From: Lachnospiraceae bacterium
GTDB taxonomy: Bacteria > Bacillota > Clostridia > Lachnospirales > Lachnospiraceae
DNA: 20,144 nt
NCBI GenBank assembly: GCA_017477005.1
Contig: JAFUXY010000113.1
Location: forward strand, 1-20,144
Reading direction: 5' to 3'
The notes under the pieces are model-generated. The model searched no databases and was not told the DNA's origin. It saw only the letters and a program-made list of their open reading frames with translations. Positions 8,147-18,794 of this stretch are shown piece after piece; position 1 is the stretch's first letter; each line of letters opens with the position of its first letter. The translations under genes were made by a program, and so were the position numbers.

Positions 8147-8192
8147 AAAAAAACTCCCGGACCGTTCCACAAGGGCCGTCCGGGAGTTTTTT
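8147..8192. terminator. Bidirectional intrinsic terminator between the GGDEF gene and lacZ
   Basis: ACTCCCGGAC (8153-8162) pairs with GTCCGGGAGT (8178-8187). A run of A precedes the left arm (8147-8153) and a run of T follows the right arm (8187-8192), so it can end transcription from both convergent genes. Confidence 0.92.
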
Positions 8193-8213
8193 CATCGAAA
8201 TTTCTTCAGATGC

Positions 8214-11348
<3,135 letters not shown>

Positions 11349-11404
11349 TTATACCCGCGAAACAAAGAATCCAGATGAATCCAAACCTTTGCTCCACAGA
11401 TAAT

Positions 11405-11462
11405 ATTATACCCGTCTTTGGGGAATTTTGTACGCAAAATAAACGAAAAACTGTGCAATTTC
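11405..11462 (-). promoter_or_regulatory. lacZ promoter with the operator shared with the importer
   Basis: On the minus strand GAAATTGCA (11462-11454), 8 bases, and CGTTTATTTTGC (11445-11434) precede a perfect TATAAT (11410-11405) by 23 bases; in the importer promoter the distance is 24. The -35 region (GTACAA) is poor. All 21 bases of the two blocks are identical to the importer operator, and the half-sites are again direct repeats 21 bp apart. This is strong evidence for joint control by the AraC-type protein. Confidence 0.78.
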
Positions 11463-11478
11463 AACTTTGGGCCTGTGC

Positions 11479-11507
11479 TTGCAGTGAGAGAAACATGGTG
11501 GTATAAT
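11479..11507 (+). promoter_or_regulatory. Promoter of the MATE transporter
   Basis: TTGCAG (11479-11484), a 17-base spacer and TATAAT (11502-11507) precede the gene by about 45 bp. The lacZ operator ends 16 bp upstream of this -35, so the bound regulator could also influence this promoter. Confidence 0.65.
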
Positions 11508-11552
11508 TTTCTGCGAATGAAAACGAAATGATTGAAAAGCAAGGACTTGATT

Positions 11553-12914
11553 ATGGAAACAAATATGACTACGGGGCGGCCGATGGGGCTGATTTTTCGC
11601 TTCACGGTGCCGCTGTTTTTGGGAAACGCATTTCAGCAAATTTATAATATGGCAGACTCTATGATTGTCGGCAAGTTTGTCAGCGCCAACGCACTGGCTG
11701 CGGTGGGTTCTACCGGGACGATCATGTTTTTGGTATTAGGCATCGCGATCGGACTGACGACGGGTTTTTCGGTGATGACGAGCCAGTATTATGGAGCAGG
11801 AAATTCGCAGGGTGTCCATTATTCGGTCACAAACGGCATTTTGATGTCGATTGTTTTTACACTTTTTTTGACGGCGGTGTCGCTTTTTTCGATGCCAGGG
11901 CTGCTACGATTGATGAACACACCGGAGGATATTTTTGACGATGCGCTGCGTTATATTTCGATCATCTGCGCGGGAACGGTGGCGATCATGTTCTACAACC
12001 TGTTTGCTGCCTATTTGCGCGCCATCGGAAACAGCAAAACGCCCTTGTTCTTCCTCGTGTTTTCCGCCATATTGAATATCCTGCTGGATCTTTTGTTTAT
12101 TGTGAGCTTCCACATGGGCGTGGCGGGCGCGGCGCTTGCGACCGTTGCTGCGCAGGGGCTGTCTGCCGTCCTATGTGCGATTTATATTTATCGGCATGTC
12201 GACGCGCTGCGGCCTGACAAAACAGACTGGCATTTCGTGGGAACCTGCGCCGCAAAACAGCTATCCATCGGCATTCCTATGGCTTTGGAAACGGGGATTA
12301 CTGCGAGTGGTACGCTGATCATGCAGGCCGCCTTGAATATCTACGGGACGTTGTCTATTGCGGGCAGTACTGCCGCCTACAAGGTTATCAACTTTTTGTC
12401 GCAGGGCTTGTATTCCCTCGGGCAGACGATGGCCAGTTATGCGGGGCAGAATTTCGGTTCCGGAAAGATCGAACGGATTTGGTCTGGTACCAAGGCGGCT
12501 ATGGTATTGGTGATTATCTACTCGCTTTCGGCCGCAGGACTGGGCGTGGTCTTTCTGCCGCATCTGATCTCGTTGTTTTTCTCCGGCGACGTGTCTCTGG
12601 CGGAGGTACTGCCCTGGGCCAAAATCGCCCACCACGAATGCGCTCTGTTTTACCCGTTTCTTGGCGCCATCTTTGTCTATCGCAATACCCTGCAGGGCTG
12701 CGGCTTTAGCGTGCAGGCGATGGCGATGGGTGTTTTTGAATTGGGCGCCCGCATCTGCATGGCGCTGCTTTCGATGCATATTCACAGCTATCCGCTGGCG
12801 ATTGGTGCCGATCCATCCGCTTGGTTGGCCGCCGGAACCTTGGGGTATATTTTGTATCGGTATCTACTCGGAAACAAGCATAAGTCCGTGGTACAGGGTG
12901 ACGGAGAGGGCTGA
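11553..12914 (+). CDS. MATE-family multidrug/organic cation efflux transporter
   Basis: A 453-residue polytopic membrane protein with about 12 helices in two related halves, normal for MATE exporters, which use a sodium or proton gradient to expel cations or drugs. Family features include the opening GRPMGLIFRFTVPLFLGNAFQQIYNMADSMIVGKFV, the stretch LAAVGSTGTIMFLVLGIAIG, and the second-half segment YSLGQTMASYAGQNFGSG. The start at 11553 is chosen because AAGGA lies 7 bases upstream; a longer TTG frame from 11532 lacks a comparable site. It is GC-rich compared with the following ATPase gene (43 of 60 bases G+C at 12121-12180). Substrate is unknown, and a sugar-export role in this locus cannot be excluded. 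Confidence 0.92.
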   Translation: METNMTTGRPMGLIFRFTVPLFLGNAFQQIYNMADSMIVGKFVSANALAAVGSTGTIMFLVLGIAIGLTTGFSVMTSQYYGAGNSQGVHYSVTNGILMSIVFTLFLTAVSLFSMPGLLRLMNTPEDIFDDALRYISIICAGTVAIMFYNLFAAYLRAIGNSKTPLFFLVFSAILNILLDLLFIVSFHMGVAGAALATVAAQGLSAVLCAIYIYRHVDALRPDKTDWHFVGTCAAKQLSIGIPMALETGITASGTLIMQAALNIYGTLSIAGSTAAYKVINFLSQGLYSLGQTMASYAGQNFGSGKIERIWSGTKAAMVLVIIYSLSAAGLGVVFLPHLISLFFSGDVSLAEVLPWAKIAHHECALFYPFLGAIFVYRNTLQGCGFSVQAMAMGVFELGARICMALLSMHIHSYPLAIGADPSAWLAAGTLGYILYRYLLGNKHKSVVQGDGEG

Positions 12915-12917
12915 AAT

Positions 12918-13161
12918 GGAGATTTTATGGTAAACAGGGGCGCAAAAGTTGGAGATTTTGTGATATTCGGCGTTGAAAAAGTTGGAGATTTCGTGATGAA
13001 AGGCGGTGCAAGAACTGGAGATTTTGTGATACAGAAGGATGAAAAGGCGGAGATTTTGTGGTAAACAGGGGCACAAAAGTTGGAGATTTTGTGATATTCG
13101 GCATTGAAAAAGTTGGAGATTTTGTGATATCATGGCAGAGAAATGATGGAGATTTTGTGAT
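12918..13161. repeat. Eight-unit 33-bp tandem array upstream of the ATPase gene
   Basis: The 14-bp core GGAGATTTTGTGAT, or a 1-2 base variant, starts at 12918, 12951, 12984, 13017, 13049, 13082, 13115 and 13148. All steps are 33 bp except one of 32. Between cores are 18-19 variable, purine-rich bases. The spacers after units 1 and 2 are repeated with single changes after units 5 and 6, indicating a block duplication. The array begins 3 bp after the MATE stop and ends just before the GAGG binding site of the ATPase, so it fills the 259-bp gap. Each core contains GGAG five bases before GTG (ATG in unit 1). The period equals 11 codons or about three helical turns. Confidence 0.93.
13104..13133 (+). 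promoter_or_regulatory. Candidate promoter inside the repeat array
   Basis: TTGAAA (13104-13109), an 18-base spacer and TATCAT (13128-13133) lie in the spacer of unit 6 and at the end of unit 7. Transcription would start near 13140, leaving units 1-6 upstream as possible binding sites and unit 8 in the leader. Earlier units lack a matching -10. Confidence 0.45.
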
Positions 13162-13173
13162 GAGGTATCGAAA

Positions 13174-14532
13174 ATGCCGAAGATCAAGCTGAAAAGAAAA
13201 TTGTACGAAGAGCTGTTGAAATGGAAGAAGGAATATGCTCCTGAGTATGTCCTATTCATTAAAGGAGCGCGTCGTGTCGGAAAGACAACTGTGGCAGAAG
13301 ATTTTGGCCGAAATGAGTATAGGTCCTATGTGACGATCAATTTTCAGTCTGCAAACGATACGATTCGTGATTTGTTTGTGAACAGTTTGTTGGATTTGGA
13401 TTACCTGTACAATGTGATTCAGATGCAGTACGGAGTGAAGCTGTATCGCCGGGAATCCTTGGTTGTCTTAGATGAAATACAGCTTTATCCATTGGCTAGG
13501 CAGGCATTGAAAACACTGCTTGCAGACGGAAGATATGATTTTATTGAGACAGGTTCTTTGGCGGGCATTCAGAAAAAGAGCAAGAAGTCCGAGATATTGA
13601 TTCCTTCCGAAGAATATGCGATCGAAATGTTTCCATTGGATTTCGAAGAGTTTTTGTGGGCGTTGGGTGATGAAATGACGATGCCCATGATGCAAGCCAG
13701 TTTTGACAAAATCAAACCTCTGGGAGCCCTGCACAAAGACATTTTTCGAAAGTTTCGAGAATATATGTGCGTTGGCGGAATGCCGCAGGCCGTTGTGAAA
13801 TATTCGGAAGAAAAAGATTTCGAAAGGGTGGATTTTGCAAAAAGAGAGATTCTTGCTTTATACAGGAATGATATCAAAAATCAGAGGGAAGAAAACAGCG
13901 CTTATATTGGAAATATTTTGGATAATATACCATCGGAGCTGTCGAAGCATAAAAAGAGCAGTACGTTCAAATTGTCACATATAGACAAAAATGCCAGATA
14001 TCGCGAATATAGTGGATCTCTGAACTGGCTTATGGAGGCTATGATCGTGAATGTCGCAAGAAATGTCACGGATCCGAGTCCGGCTTTGACACTCACAATG
14101 GACGATGAACGGTTCAAGTGCTATTTATTGGACACTGGCCTGTTGATCAATCTCAGCTTTGGCGATGGATCCTATATGGACAACGAGTTTTACAAAGCGA
14201 TTTTGACGGACAAGCTTCACATCAACGAGGGGATGTTTGTGGAGAATGTGGTGGCTCAATGCCTCCGCAGCAATGGTCACAAAGTTTTGTTTTATATAGA
14301 ATACAACGACCGAGGAAAGCCTTTGATGGAGATTGACTTTTTGATCCGAAAGGAAAGAAAAGTAATCCCGATTGAAGCGAAATCCGGAAGATCCTTTGCG
14401 ATGAAATCTCTTCAAAATTTCAAAACAAAATTCACCAATCGAGTAGGCATGCAATACATGCTTTATGATGGAGATGTGAAGCGGGACGGAGAGGTACTGT
14501 ACCTTCCGTATTACATGGCGTCTATTTTGTGA
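13174..14532 (+). CDS. AAA-family ATPase with C-terminal PD-(D/E)XK-like domain (DUF4143 type)
   Basis: A 452-residue protein of the widespread AAA_14/DUF4143 family, of uncertain cellular role. Walker A is GARRVGKT (31-38), Walker B VVLDEIQ (97-103), followed by ETGSLAG (125-131), a sensor-like segment. The C-terminal part has GMFVENVVAQCL and then D388, E401 and K403 in MEIDFL...IPIEAKSGR, the layout of the PD-(D/E)XK nuclease fold; many relatives are not proven nucleases. The ATG at 13174 has GAGG 8 bases upstream, directly after repeat unit 8. It is clearly AT-richer than MATE (23 of 60 bases G+C at 13201-13260 and again at 13921-13980), suggesting transfer together with its array. The next gene is close behind and may be co-transcribed. 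Confidence 0.9.
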   Translation: MPKIKLKRKLYEELLKWKKEYAPEYVLFIKGARRVGKTTVAEDFGRNEYRSYVTINFQSANDTIRDLFVNSLLDLDYLYNVIQMQYGVKLYRRESLVVLDEIQLYPLARQALKTLLADGRYDFIETGSLAGIQKKSKKSEILIPSEEYAIEMFPLDFEEFLWALGDEMTMPMMQASFDKIKPLGALHKDIFRKFREYMCVGGMPQAVVKYSEEKDFERVDFAKREILALYRNDIKNQREENSAYIGNILDNIPSELSKHKKSSTFKLSHIDKNARYREYSGSLNWLMEAMIVNVARNVTDPSPALTLTMDDERFKCYLLDTGLLINLSFGDGSYMDNEFYKAILTDKLHINEGMFVENVVAQCLRSNGHKVLFYIEYNDRGKPLMEIDFLIRKERKVIPIEAKSGRSFAMKSLQNFKTKFTNRVGMQYMLYDGDVKRDGEVLYLPYYMASIL

Positions 14533-14549
14533 CCGGGGGAGAATGCGGT

Positions 14550-15110
14550 ATGAATGCAGATAGAATAAACAAACAAATGCTTCAAATCGAGATCGGGGAA
14601 AAAGGGACGCCCTTATTTTATACGGAAACTGTGAATATAGTCGGTCAGTACCGAAGGCTGAAGAGAAAACCGACAAGAAAGCTGATCAATTATTTTGTTC
14701 AGCTAAAACTCAATATGGCGATCTGCCTGGCTGTTCTGGCGTTTTCGATTTGGAGCGGCTGGACGTGGGGGTGGGGAGCGATAGAAATAGCAGGGAGTGT
14801 CATCATGCTCTTTTGTATCATACTCAATGCGTCTTTTTTGGCGAGTTTCATTCGGCTCAAAAACAATTTGCTCAAAGATGAGAGGACTTCGGTTTTGACC
14901 TTGGACGACAAAGGTATTGAGTTAAACAAATCAAACGCCCAGATCGTTTGTATGAGTTGGGAAAATGTGGACTTTGTTCGTAGCTTCAAGGAGACCGTTT
15001 GCTTTTTCGCCAAGGACGAAATGGGGTTTGTTATCACTGTAGCAAAGCGTTATGAAAAAGATATTTTGGAGTATATTCAAAGAGTACATCCCGCATTGCG
15101 GGTGATCTGA
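14550..15110 (+). CDS. Small membrane protein with YcxB-like C-terminal domain
   Basis: A 186-residue protein with two adjacent membrane helices (MAICLAVLAFSIWSGW and IEIAGSVIMLFCIILNASFL, about residues 52-105). A cytoplasmic C-terminal domain (LTLDDKGIELNKSNAQ, then MSWENVDFVRSFKETVCFF) follows the pattern of YcxB-like proteins, whose function is unknown. The ATG at 14550 is preferred: GGGGGAG lies about 8 bases upstream, while a GTG at 14529 overlapping the ATPase stop has no binding site. It follows the ATPase by 17 bp and is probably in its transcript. The family call is from pattern only. Confidence 0.75.
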   Translation: MNADRINKQMLQIEIGEKGTPLFYTETVNIVGQYRRLKRKPTRKLINYFVQLKLNMAICLAVLAFSIWSGWTWGWGAIEIAGSVIMLFCIILNASFLASFIRLKNNLLKDERTSVLTLDDKGIELNKSNAQIVCMSWENVDFVRSFKETVCFFAKDEMGFVITVAKRYEKDILEYIQRVHPALRVI

Positions 15111-15135
15111 GCTCCAAAAGCCCCCGCCTTCCGCC

Positions 15136-17859
15136 TTATGCTGACTCCAACGCCTCCTGAATCTTCTCGACCAACTCCAAATAATCAGAAACGAATCCCG
15201 GATAGAGATTTTTGATCAAATCCGCTTTCCCGTTTTTTGCGGCTTTCTCCAGAGACAATGCCTTTTCGGAAAGCCCGAACGCGCCTATGGTTTTCGAAGA
15301 GCTTTTCAAGGAGTGAATATTGATTTCAAACCCGTGCCAATCGCCTTCTTCATAGCAGATGTCCAACTCTGCATGTTTTCGCGGACAGATTGCCGCATAA
15401 TCAGAAAGCACATCCATGTAGAATGCGATATTTCCGCCGCAGAAGCGCAGAGCCTTGTTTGTATTGATTCCCCATTCATTTAGTCTATTTATCATGATTT
15501 CATCCCTCAAAGCAGGATATACCGAGTCGATGATCCCATCCATTTCATCCGAGGCAGGAGCAAATTCCAAAATTTTATCCTCTGCCGTTTCTTCTGGGTC
15601 TGGAGCAAATTCCCAAACCCTATCCTCCGCTGTTTCCTCCGGCGCGGCAGCAATCTCCCTCGCCTTCTCGCCCGCTTCGTCCTTCGCGGCTTCCCGCTCC
15701 GCGATATCCTTGGGAAGCCATTTTTTCAAGATCTCTTCAAGCTGCCGCACTTCCATAGGCTTTGACAGATAATCATCAAATCCGGCGGAAAGATACCTTT
15801 CCTTGGCATCGTTCACAGCATTGGCGGTAAGGGCGACAACCTTTGTATCGTCCGAAAGAAGCTGTTCTTGTTTTAGTTTCCTGAGCGTTTCTATGCCATC
15901 CATTTTTGGCATCATGTGGTCTAGCAAAATGACATGGTAATGCTCTGCTTTCAGGCGTTCGATGGCGTCAAATCCCGATCTGGAGGTCTGTGCTTGAATC
16001 CCAAACAGTCCCAGAAGATTTTCTGCGACTTTGAGGTTCATTTCATTATCGTCTACGACCAACACCCTTGCATGCGGTGCACGGAGCGATTCGGCGCGGT
16101 TTTTCTTTCGGCTTTGCGCAAGTCGTCTGGAATAATTTCCAATCGGCGTCTCATCTGAAATCTTCTGTTGAATGAGGAAAGAAAAAGTGGAACCCACGCC
16201 GTACTCGCTTTCCACACGGATTTCGCTGTCCATCAGTTTCAAAAGATTTGTCACGATGGACATCCCGAGTCCGGTTCCCTCGATGCTGTGGTTTTTCACC
16301 TCGTCCAGCCGTTCGAATGAGGCGAAGAGCCGCTGCGTGTCCTCCTTGCGAATACCGATGCCGGAATCCTCCACGGAAACATACAGCCAAACAGCGTTTC
16401 CCTCCTGGCGTTGTTTTCGAATGGTGAAACGCACAAATCCCGATTCGGTATATTTGACAGCGTTGGTCAGCAGGTTCATAATCACCTGTGCAATCCGCAC
16501 ATCGTCGCCTTCCATCTTGGCCGGCAAAGCTTCGTCCACATCCACCGAAAAATCCAGCCCCTTGTCCTTCGCCCGTTCCGCAACGGAGACGACGAGGTTG
16601 TTGATCATGGAGGCCGTGTCGTATACCACGGGGACAATCTCCATTTTTCCTTCTTCGATCTTCGAAAAATCCAGGATGCTGTTGATCAGCGACAGCAGGG
16701 TCCTTCCGGCGTTTCGGATATTCGAAGAATGCTCCAGGATTTTTTCATCGTCTGTCTCTCTCAGAATCATCTCGTTCATCCCGAGAACAGCGTTGATTGG
16801 CGTGCGGATCTCGTGAGACATACTCGACAGGAAGGAGGATTTGGCTTCGCTGGCTGCGACCGCCCGCTCCGAGACAATGAGCAGTCGTTCTCTGTCGTCC
16901 CGCTCCCTTTTGGAACGTATGAGGATGGCCGCAACCGTGGAAATCAATATTACCATGACGAGCAGGAACAATACGACATTCAGAAAAATAATATTAATAA
17001 ATTCCCTGTTGATCGCGGTGGGCGCGCTCCTGACTACCAGATACCAACCGAGATATTCTACATATTTTGTCACGGTAAACTCGTCGTTTCCGGTGGTTTG
17101 GTAAGTGTACTCGTCCGTTTCCTTTTTGCTCAGTACATTCTCATCCAGCCATGCGTTTTCAATATTGATATCCTCGGTATCCACCTGTACAAGACCGTTT
17201 CTGTCCACGAGGTTGATCTTTACACCGTATTCCTGTTCGGATGTCAGAAAAAGCTCCTGCAGATTTGTCATCTGAACACCGACGCCGCATACGCCCAGAA
17301 GTTCCCCGTCGTTATCCTCGATCCGGGCGTTGACAAAGACCGTCCACTGGCCCCGATTCATCTCATCACTGTCTACATCCAAATCGTATGGCTTGTTCTT
17401 CTCCAGAAAAAGAGAATACCAGATATCGTGCGGATCGTTTTTGGGGTCTACGATTTTGTTCAGTCCTTCATAGGTGTAATACCGCCGACTCTTTGCGGAT
17501 ACCAAAAAGGCCGAGTCGTATTCCAGTCCATCTTTCAGGCTGCTTAAATATTTCTGCATAATAGCCACAGCCTCGTTTTCTTCTATAACATCCTCGTTTT
17601 CCAGAAAATCTGCGAGGAAATCGTCGCAAGCCATGGTTCTGCCGACAACGATTGGCTCATTCAAGCTGTTGGCTATAGAATCATAGATGCGGTAGGTCAG
17701 CATCGTATCGATTTCCTTTGTGTTTTCCCTCGCCAACTTCGCCAACGAATAAATGGATACAATGATCGCCATCAAGAAGCTGACGGAAACCGCTGCGAAA
17801 ATGGGAAACATGCTTTTGTCTCTGTCGGTTTTTTCAACCTTTTTCGTCTTATTTACCAT
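15136..17859 (-). CDS. Hybrid sensor histidine kinase (Cache-HisKA-HATPase-REC-HPt)
   Basis: A 907-residue membrane kinase. TM1 is about 18-39, an extracellular Cache-like sensor follows (SRRYYTYEGLNKIVDP, GVCGVGVQMTNLQ), and TM2 is about 288-314. HisKA holds His349 in SMSHEIRTP. The ATPase domain has NLLTNAVKYTE, DSGIGI and GTGLGMSI. The receiver has VVDDNEMN and phospho-acceptor Asp647 in LLDHMMPKMDG. After a repetitive acidic linker, an HPt domain carries His849 in IHSLKSSSKTIGA. All phosphorelay residues are present, but no output domain, so phosphate must pass to a separate regulator. The ATG at 17859 is chosen because AAAGGA lies 6 bases upstream; the frame to 17955 has no binding site and covers the regulatory region. 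It is divergent from the LytTR regulator, a plausible but unproven partner. Confidence 0.93.
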   Translation of the reverse strand: MVNKTKKVEKTDRDKSMFPIFAAVSVSFLMAIIVSIYSLAKLARENTKEIDTMLTYRIYDSIANSLNEPIVVGRTMACDDFLADFLENEDVIEENEAVAIMQKYLSSLKDGLEYDSAFLVSAKSRRYYTYEGLNKIVDPKNDPHDIWYSLFLEKNKPYDLDVDSDEMNRGQWTVFVNARIEDNDGELLGVCGVGVQMTNLQELFLTSEQEYGVKINLVDRNGLVQVDTEDINIENAWLDENVLSKKETDEYTYQTTGNDEFTVTKYVEYLGWYLVVRSAPTAINREFINIIFLNVVLFLLVMVILISTVAAILIRSKRERDDRERLLIVSERAVAASEAKSSFLSSMSHEIRTPINAVLGMNEMILRETDDEKILEHSSNIRNAGRTLLSLINSILDFSKIEEGKMEIVPVVYDTASMINNLVVSVAERAKDKGLDFSVDVDEALPAKMEGDDVRIAQVIMNLLTNAVKYTESGFVRFTIRKQRQEGNAVWLYVSVEDSGIGIRKEDTQRLFASFERLDEVKNHSIEGTGLGMSIVTNLLKLMDSEIRVESEYGVGSTFSFLIQQKISDETPIGNYSRRLAQSRKKNRAESLRAPHARVLVVDDNEMNLKVAENLLGLFGIQAQTSRSGFDAIERLKAEHYHVILLDHMMPKMDGIETLRKLKQEQLLSDDTKVVALTANAVNDAKERYLSAGFDDYLSKPMEVRQLEEILKKWLPKDIAEREAAKDEAGEKAREIAAAPEETAEDRVWEFAPDPEETAEDKILEFAPASDEMDGIIDSVYPALRDEIMINRLNEWGINTNKALRFCGGNIAFYMDVLSDYAAICPRKHAELDICYEEGDWHGFEINIHSLKSSSKTIGAFGLSEKALSLEKAAKNGKADLIKNLYPGFVSDYLELVEKIQEALESA
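15557..15646 (-). repeat. Two 45-bp tandem repeats in the hybrid kinase linker
   Basis: Units starting at 15557 and 15602 each encode a 15-residue acidic segment, PEETAEDRVWEFAPD and PEETAEDKILEFAPA, between the receiver and HPt domains. The frame is kept. It is a flexible linker that can change length by slippage. Confidence 0.8.
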
Positions 17860-17892
17860 TAGAAATCCTTTCGTTTCTTGTTTTTCCCATCG

Positions 17893-17921
17893 AGTATAAG
17901 AATCATTGTCATCATTTTCAA
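17893..17921 (-). promoter_or_regulatory. Promoter of the hybrid histidine kinase
   Basis: On the minus strand TTGAAA (17921-17916), a 17-base spacer and TATACT (17898-17893) precede the kinase start by about 34 bp. Confidence 0.65.
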
Positions 17922-17928
17922 TAAACCT

Positions 17929-17963
17929 GTGACAAGCCGCAAGGTTTTGTGACAAGTGGCAAT
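17929..17963. promoter_or_regulatory. 20-bp-spaced direct repeats between divergent signalling promoters (candidate LytTR site)
   Basis: TGTGACAAG, two bases, GCAA occurs at 17929 and again at 17949 (TGTGACAAG identical, then CC or TG, then GCAA). Paired direct repeats about two turns apart are the usual target of LytTR regulators such as AgrA. The site ends a few bases before the weak -35 of the response-regulator promoter and starts 7 bp from the -35 of the divergent hybrid kinase, so it could control both. Confidence 0.6.
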
Positions 17964-17968
17964 GGATA

Positions 17969-17997
17969 TTCTATAGAAAACGCACGGATAGTATGAT
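17969..17997 (+). promoter_or_regulatory. Promoter of the LytTR regulator-sensor operon
   Basis: TATGAT (17992-17997) is a fair -10. The hexamer 17 bases upstream (TTCTAT, 17969-17974) is a poor -35, as expected if an activator bound at the neighbouring direct repeats is needed. Autoregulation is inferred. Confidence 0.5.
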
Positions 17998-18041
17998 AGT
18001 CTTACTTTGGAGAATTTTCATCAGAAGGGAGGAAGCGCGAT

Positions 18042-18794
18042 ATGAATATAGCCATTGTGGACGACGAAGCAAAGGAAATCGAAACGCTTGCGTCTGTTCT
18101 CAGAGAATATGCCGTTGCGGGCCAAATGGATATTACGATCCACGCCTTTTGCAGCGCAGAAGAGATACTGCAAAATTATCATCCCTATGCCTATACTGCT
18201 ATCTTCATGGATGTGTATATGGACGGGCTGGACGGGGTGTCGGCGGCACGGCAGATCCTCGCCATCGATCGGCAGGCTGTGTTGATCTTTTTGACCTCAA
18301 GCGATCAACATATGCCGGAGGCGTTCTCGCTGCATGCGTATGACTATATCGGCAAGCCCGCCAAAAAGGAGCGAATCTTCAAGGTCATGGACGATGTAAT
18401 GATCCGACAGACGGAATACATCGCATCGCCAAGGCTGACTTTTACGCACAACCGGCAAAAAATCAGCCTCCCGTATCTCGACATTGTTTTGATTCGTACG
18501 GCAGCGCGGAATTATCTGGAGATTTTGGATGCCTCCGGAACCACTTATCGCGTCCGGCTTACGTTTTCAGATGCGGTGGAATTCCTTTCGAACGATCATC
18601 GTTTTCTTTTGATTCTTCGCGGCGTGCTTGTGAATATGGATTTTATCAAAAAAATGGAAAAAGAAATTTGCGAGTTGGCGGACGGTACCCGGCTCTCTTT
18701 GAATGTAAAAAACGCGAAGGAGCTGACGGCCACATGGCAGAATTACAAGCTTGATTGTATTCGCAATGAAAGAAGGAGGAAACGCAGCAAATGA
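18042..18794 (+). CDS. LytTR-family response regulator (AgrA/LytR type)
   Basis: A 250-residue two-domain regulator. The receiver (1-120) has acidic Asp7/Asp8 (VDDE), phospho-acceptor Asp57 in FMDVYMDG, and Lys105 in YIGKPAKKE. The LytTR DNA-binding domain spans about 134-240 (IVLIRTAARNYLEIL, FLLILRGVLVNMDFIKKM). GGGAGGAAG lies about 6 bases before the ATG. It overlaps the next gene by four bases (ATGA, 18791-18794), so it is translated together with the sensor kinase that presumably phosphorylates it. It is a candidate binder of the direct repeats upstream of itself. Confidence 0.93.
   Translation: MNIAIVDDEAKEIETLASVLREYAVAGQMDITIHAFCSAEEILQNYHPYAYTAIFMDVYMDGLDGVSAARQILAIDRQAVLIFLTSSDQHMPEAFSLHAYDYIGKPAKKERIFKVMDDVMIRQTEYIASPRLTFTHNRQKISLPYLDIVLIRTAARNYLEILDASGTTYRVRLTFSDAVEFLSNDHRFLLILRGVLVNMDFIKKMEKEICELADGTRLSLNVKNAKELTATWQNYKLDCIRNERRRKRSK

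Noticed and set aside
11511..11531. Catabolite-repression (cre) site near the MATE start
   Set aside because: TGAAAACG matches one half of the consensus but the other half does not fit.
12918..13161. CRISPR array
   Set aside because: The conserved core is only 14 bp with 18-19 bp gaps, two gaps are near-duplicates of others, cores vary, and no cas gene is present.
12864..13259. Minus-strand 131-residue ORF with repeated HKISNF
   Set aside because: It exists because the 33-bp period keeps any frame open; it starts inside the ATPase gene, runs into MATE, and has no convincing ribosome binding site.
16411..17547. 378-residue plus-strand ORF
   Set aside because: It is antisense to the hybrid kinase sensor and kinase domains, whose motifs are clear on the other strand.
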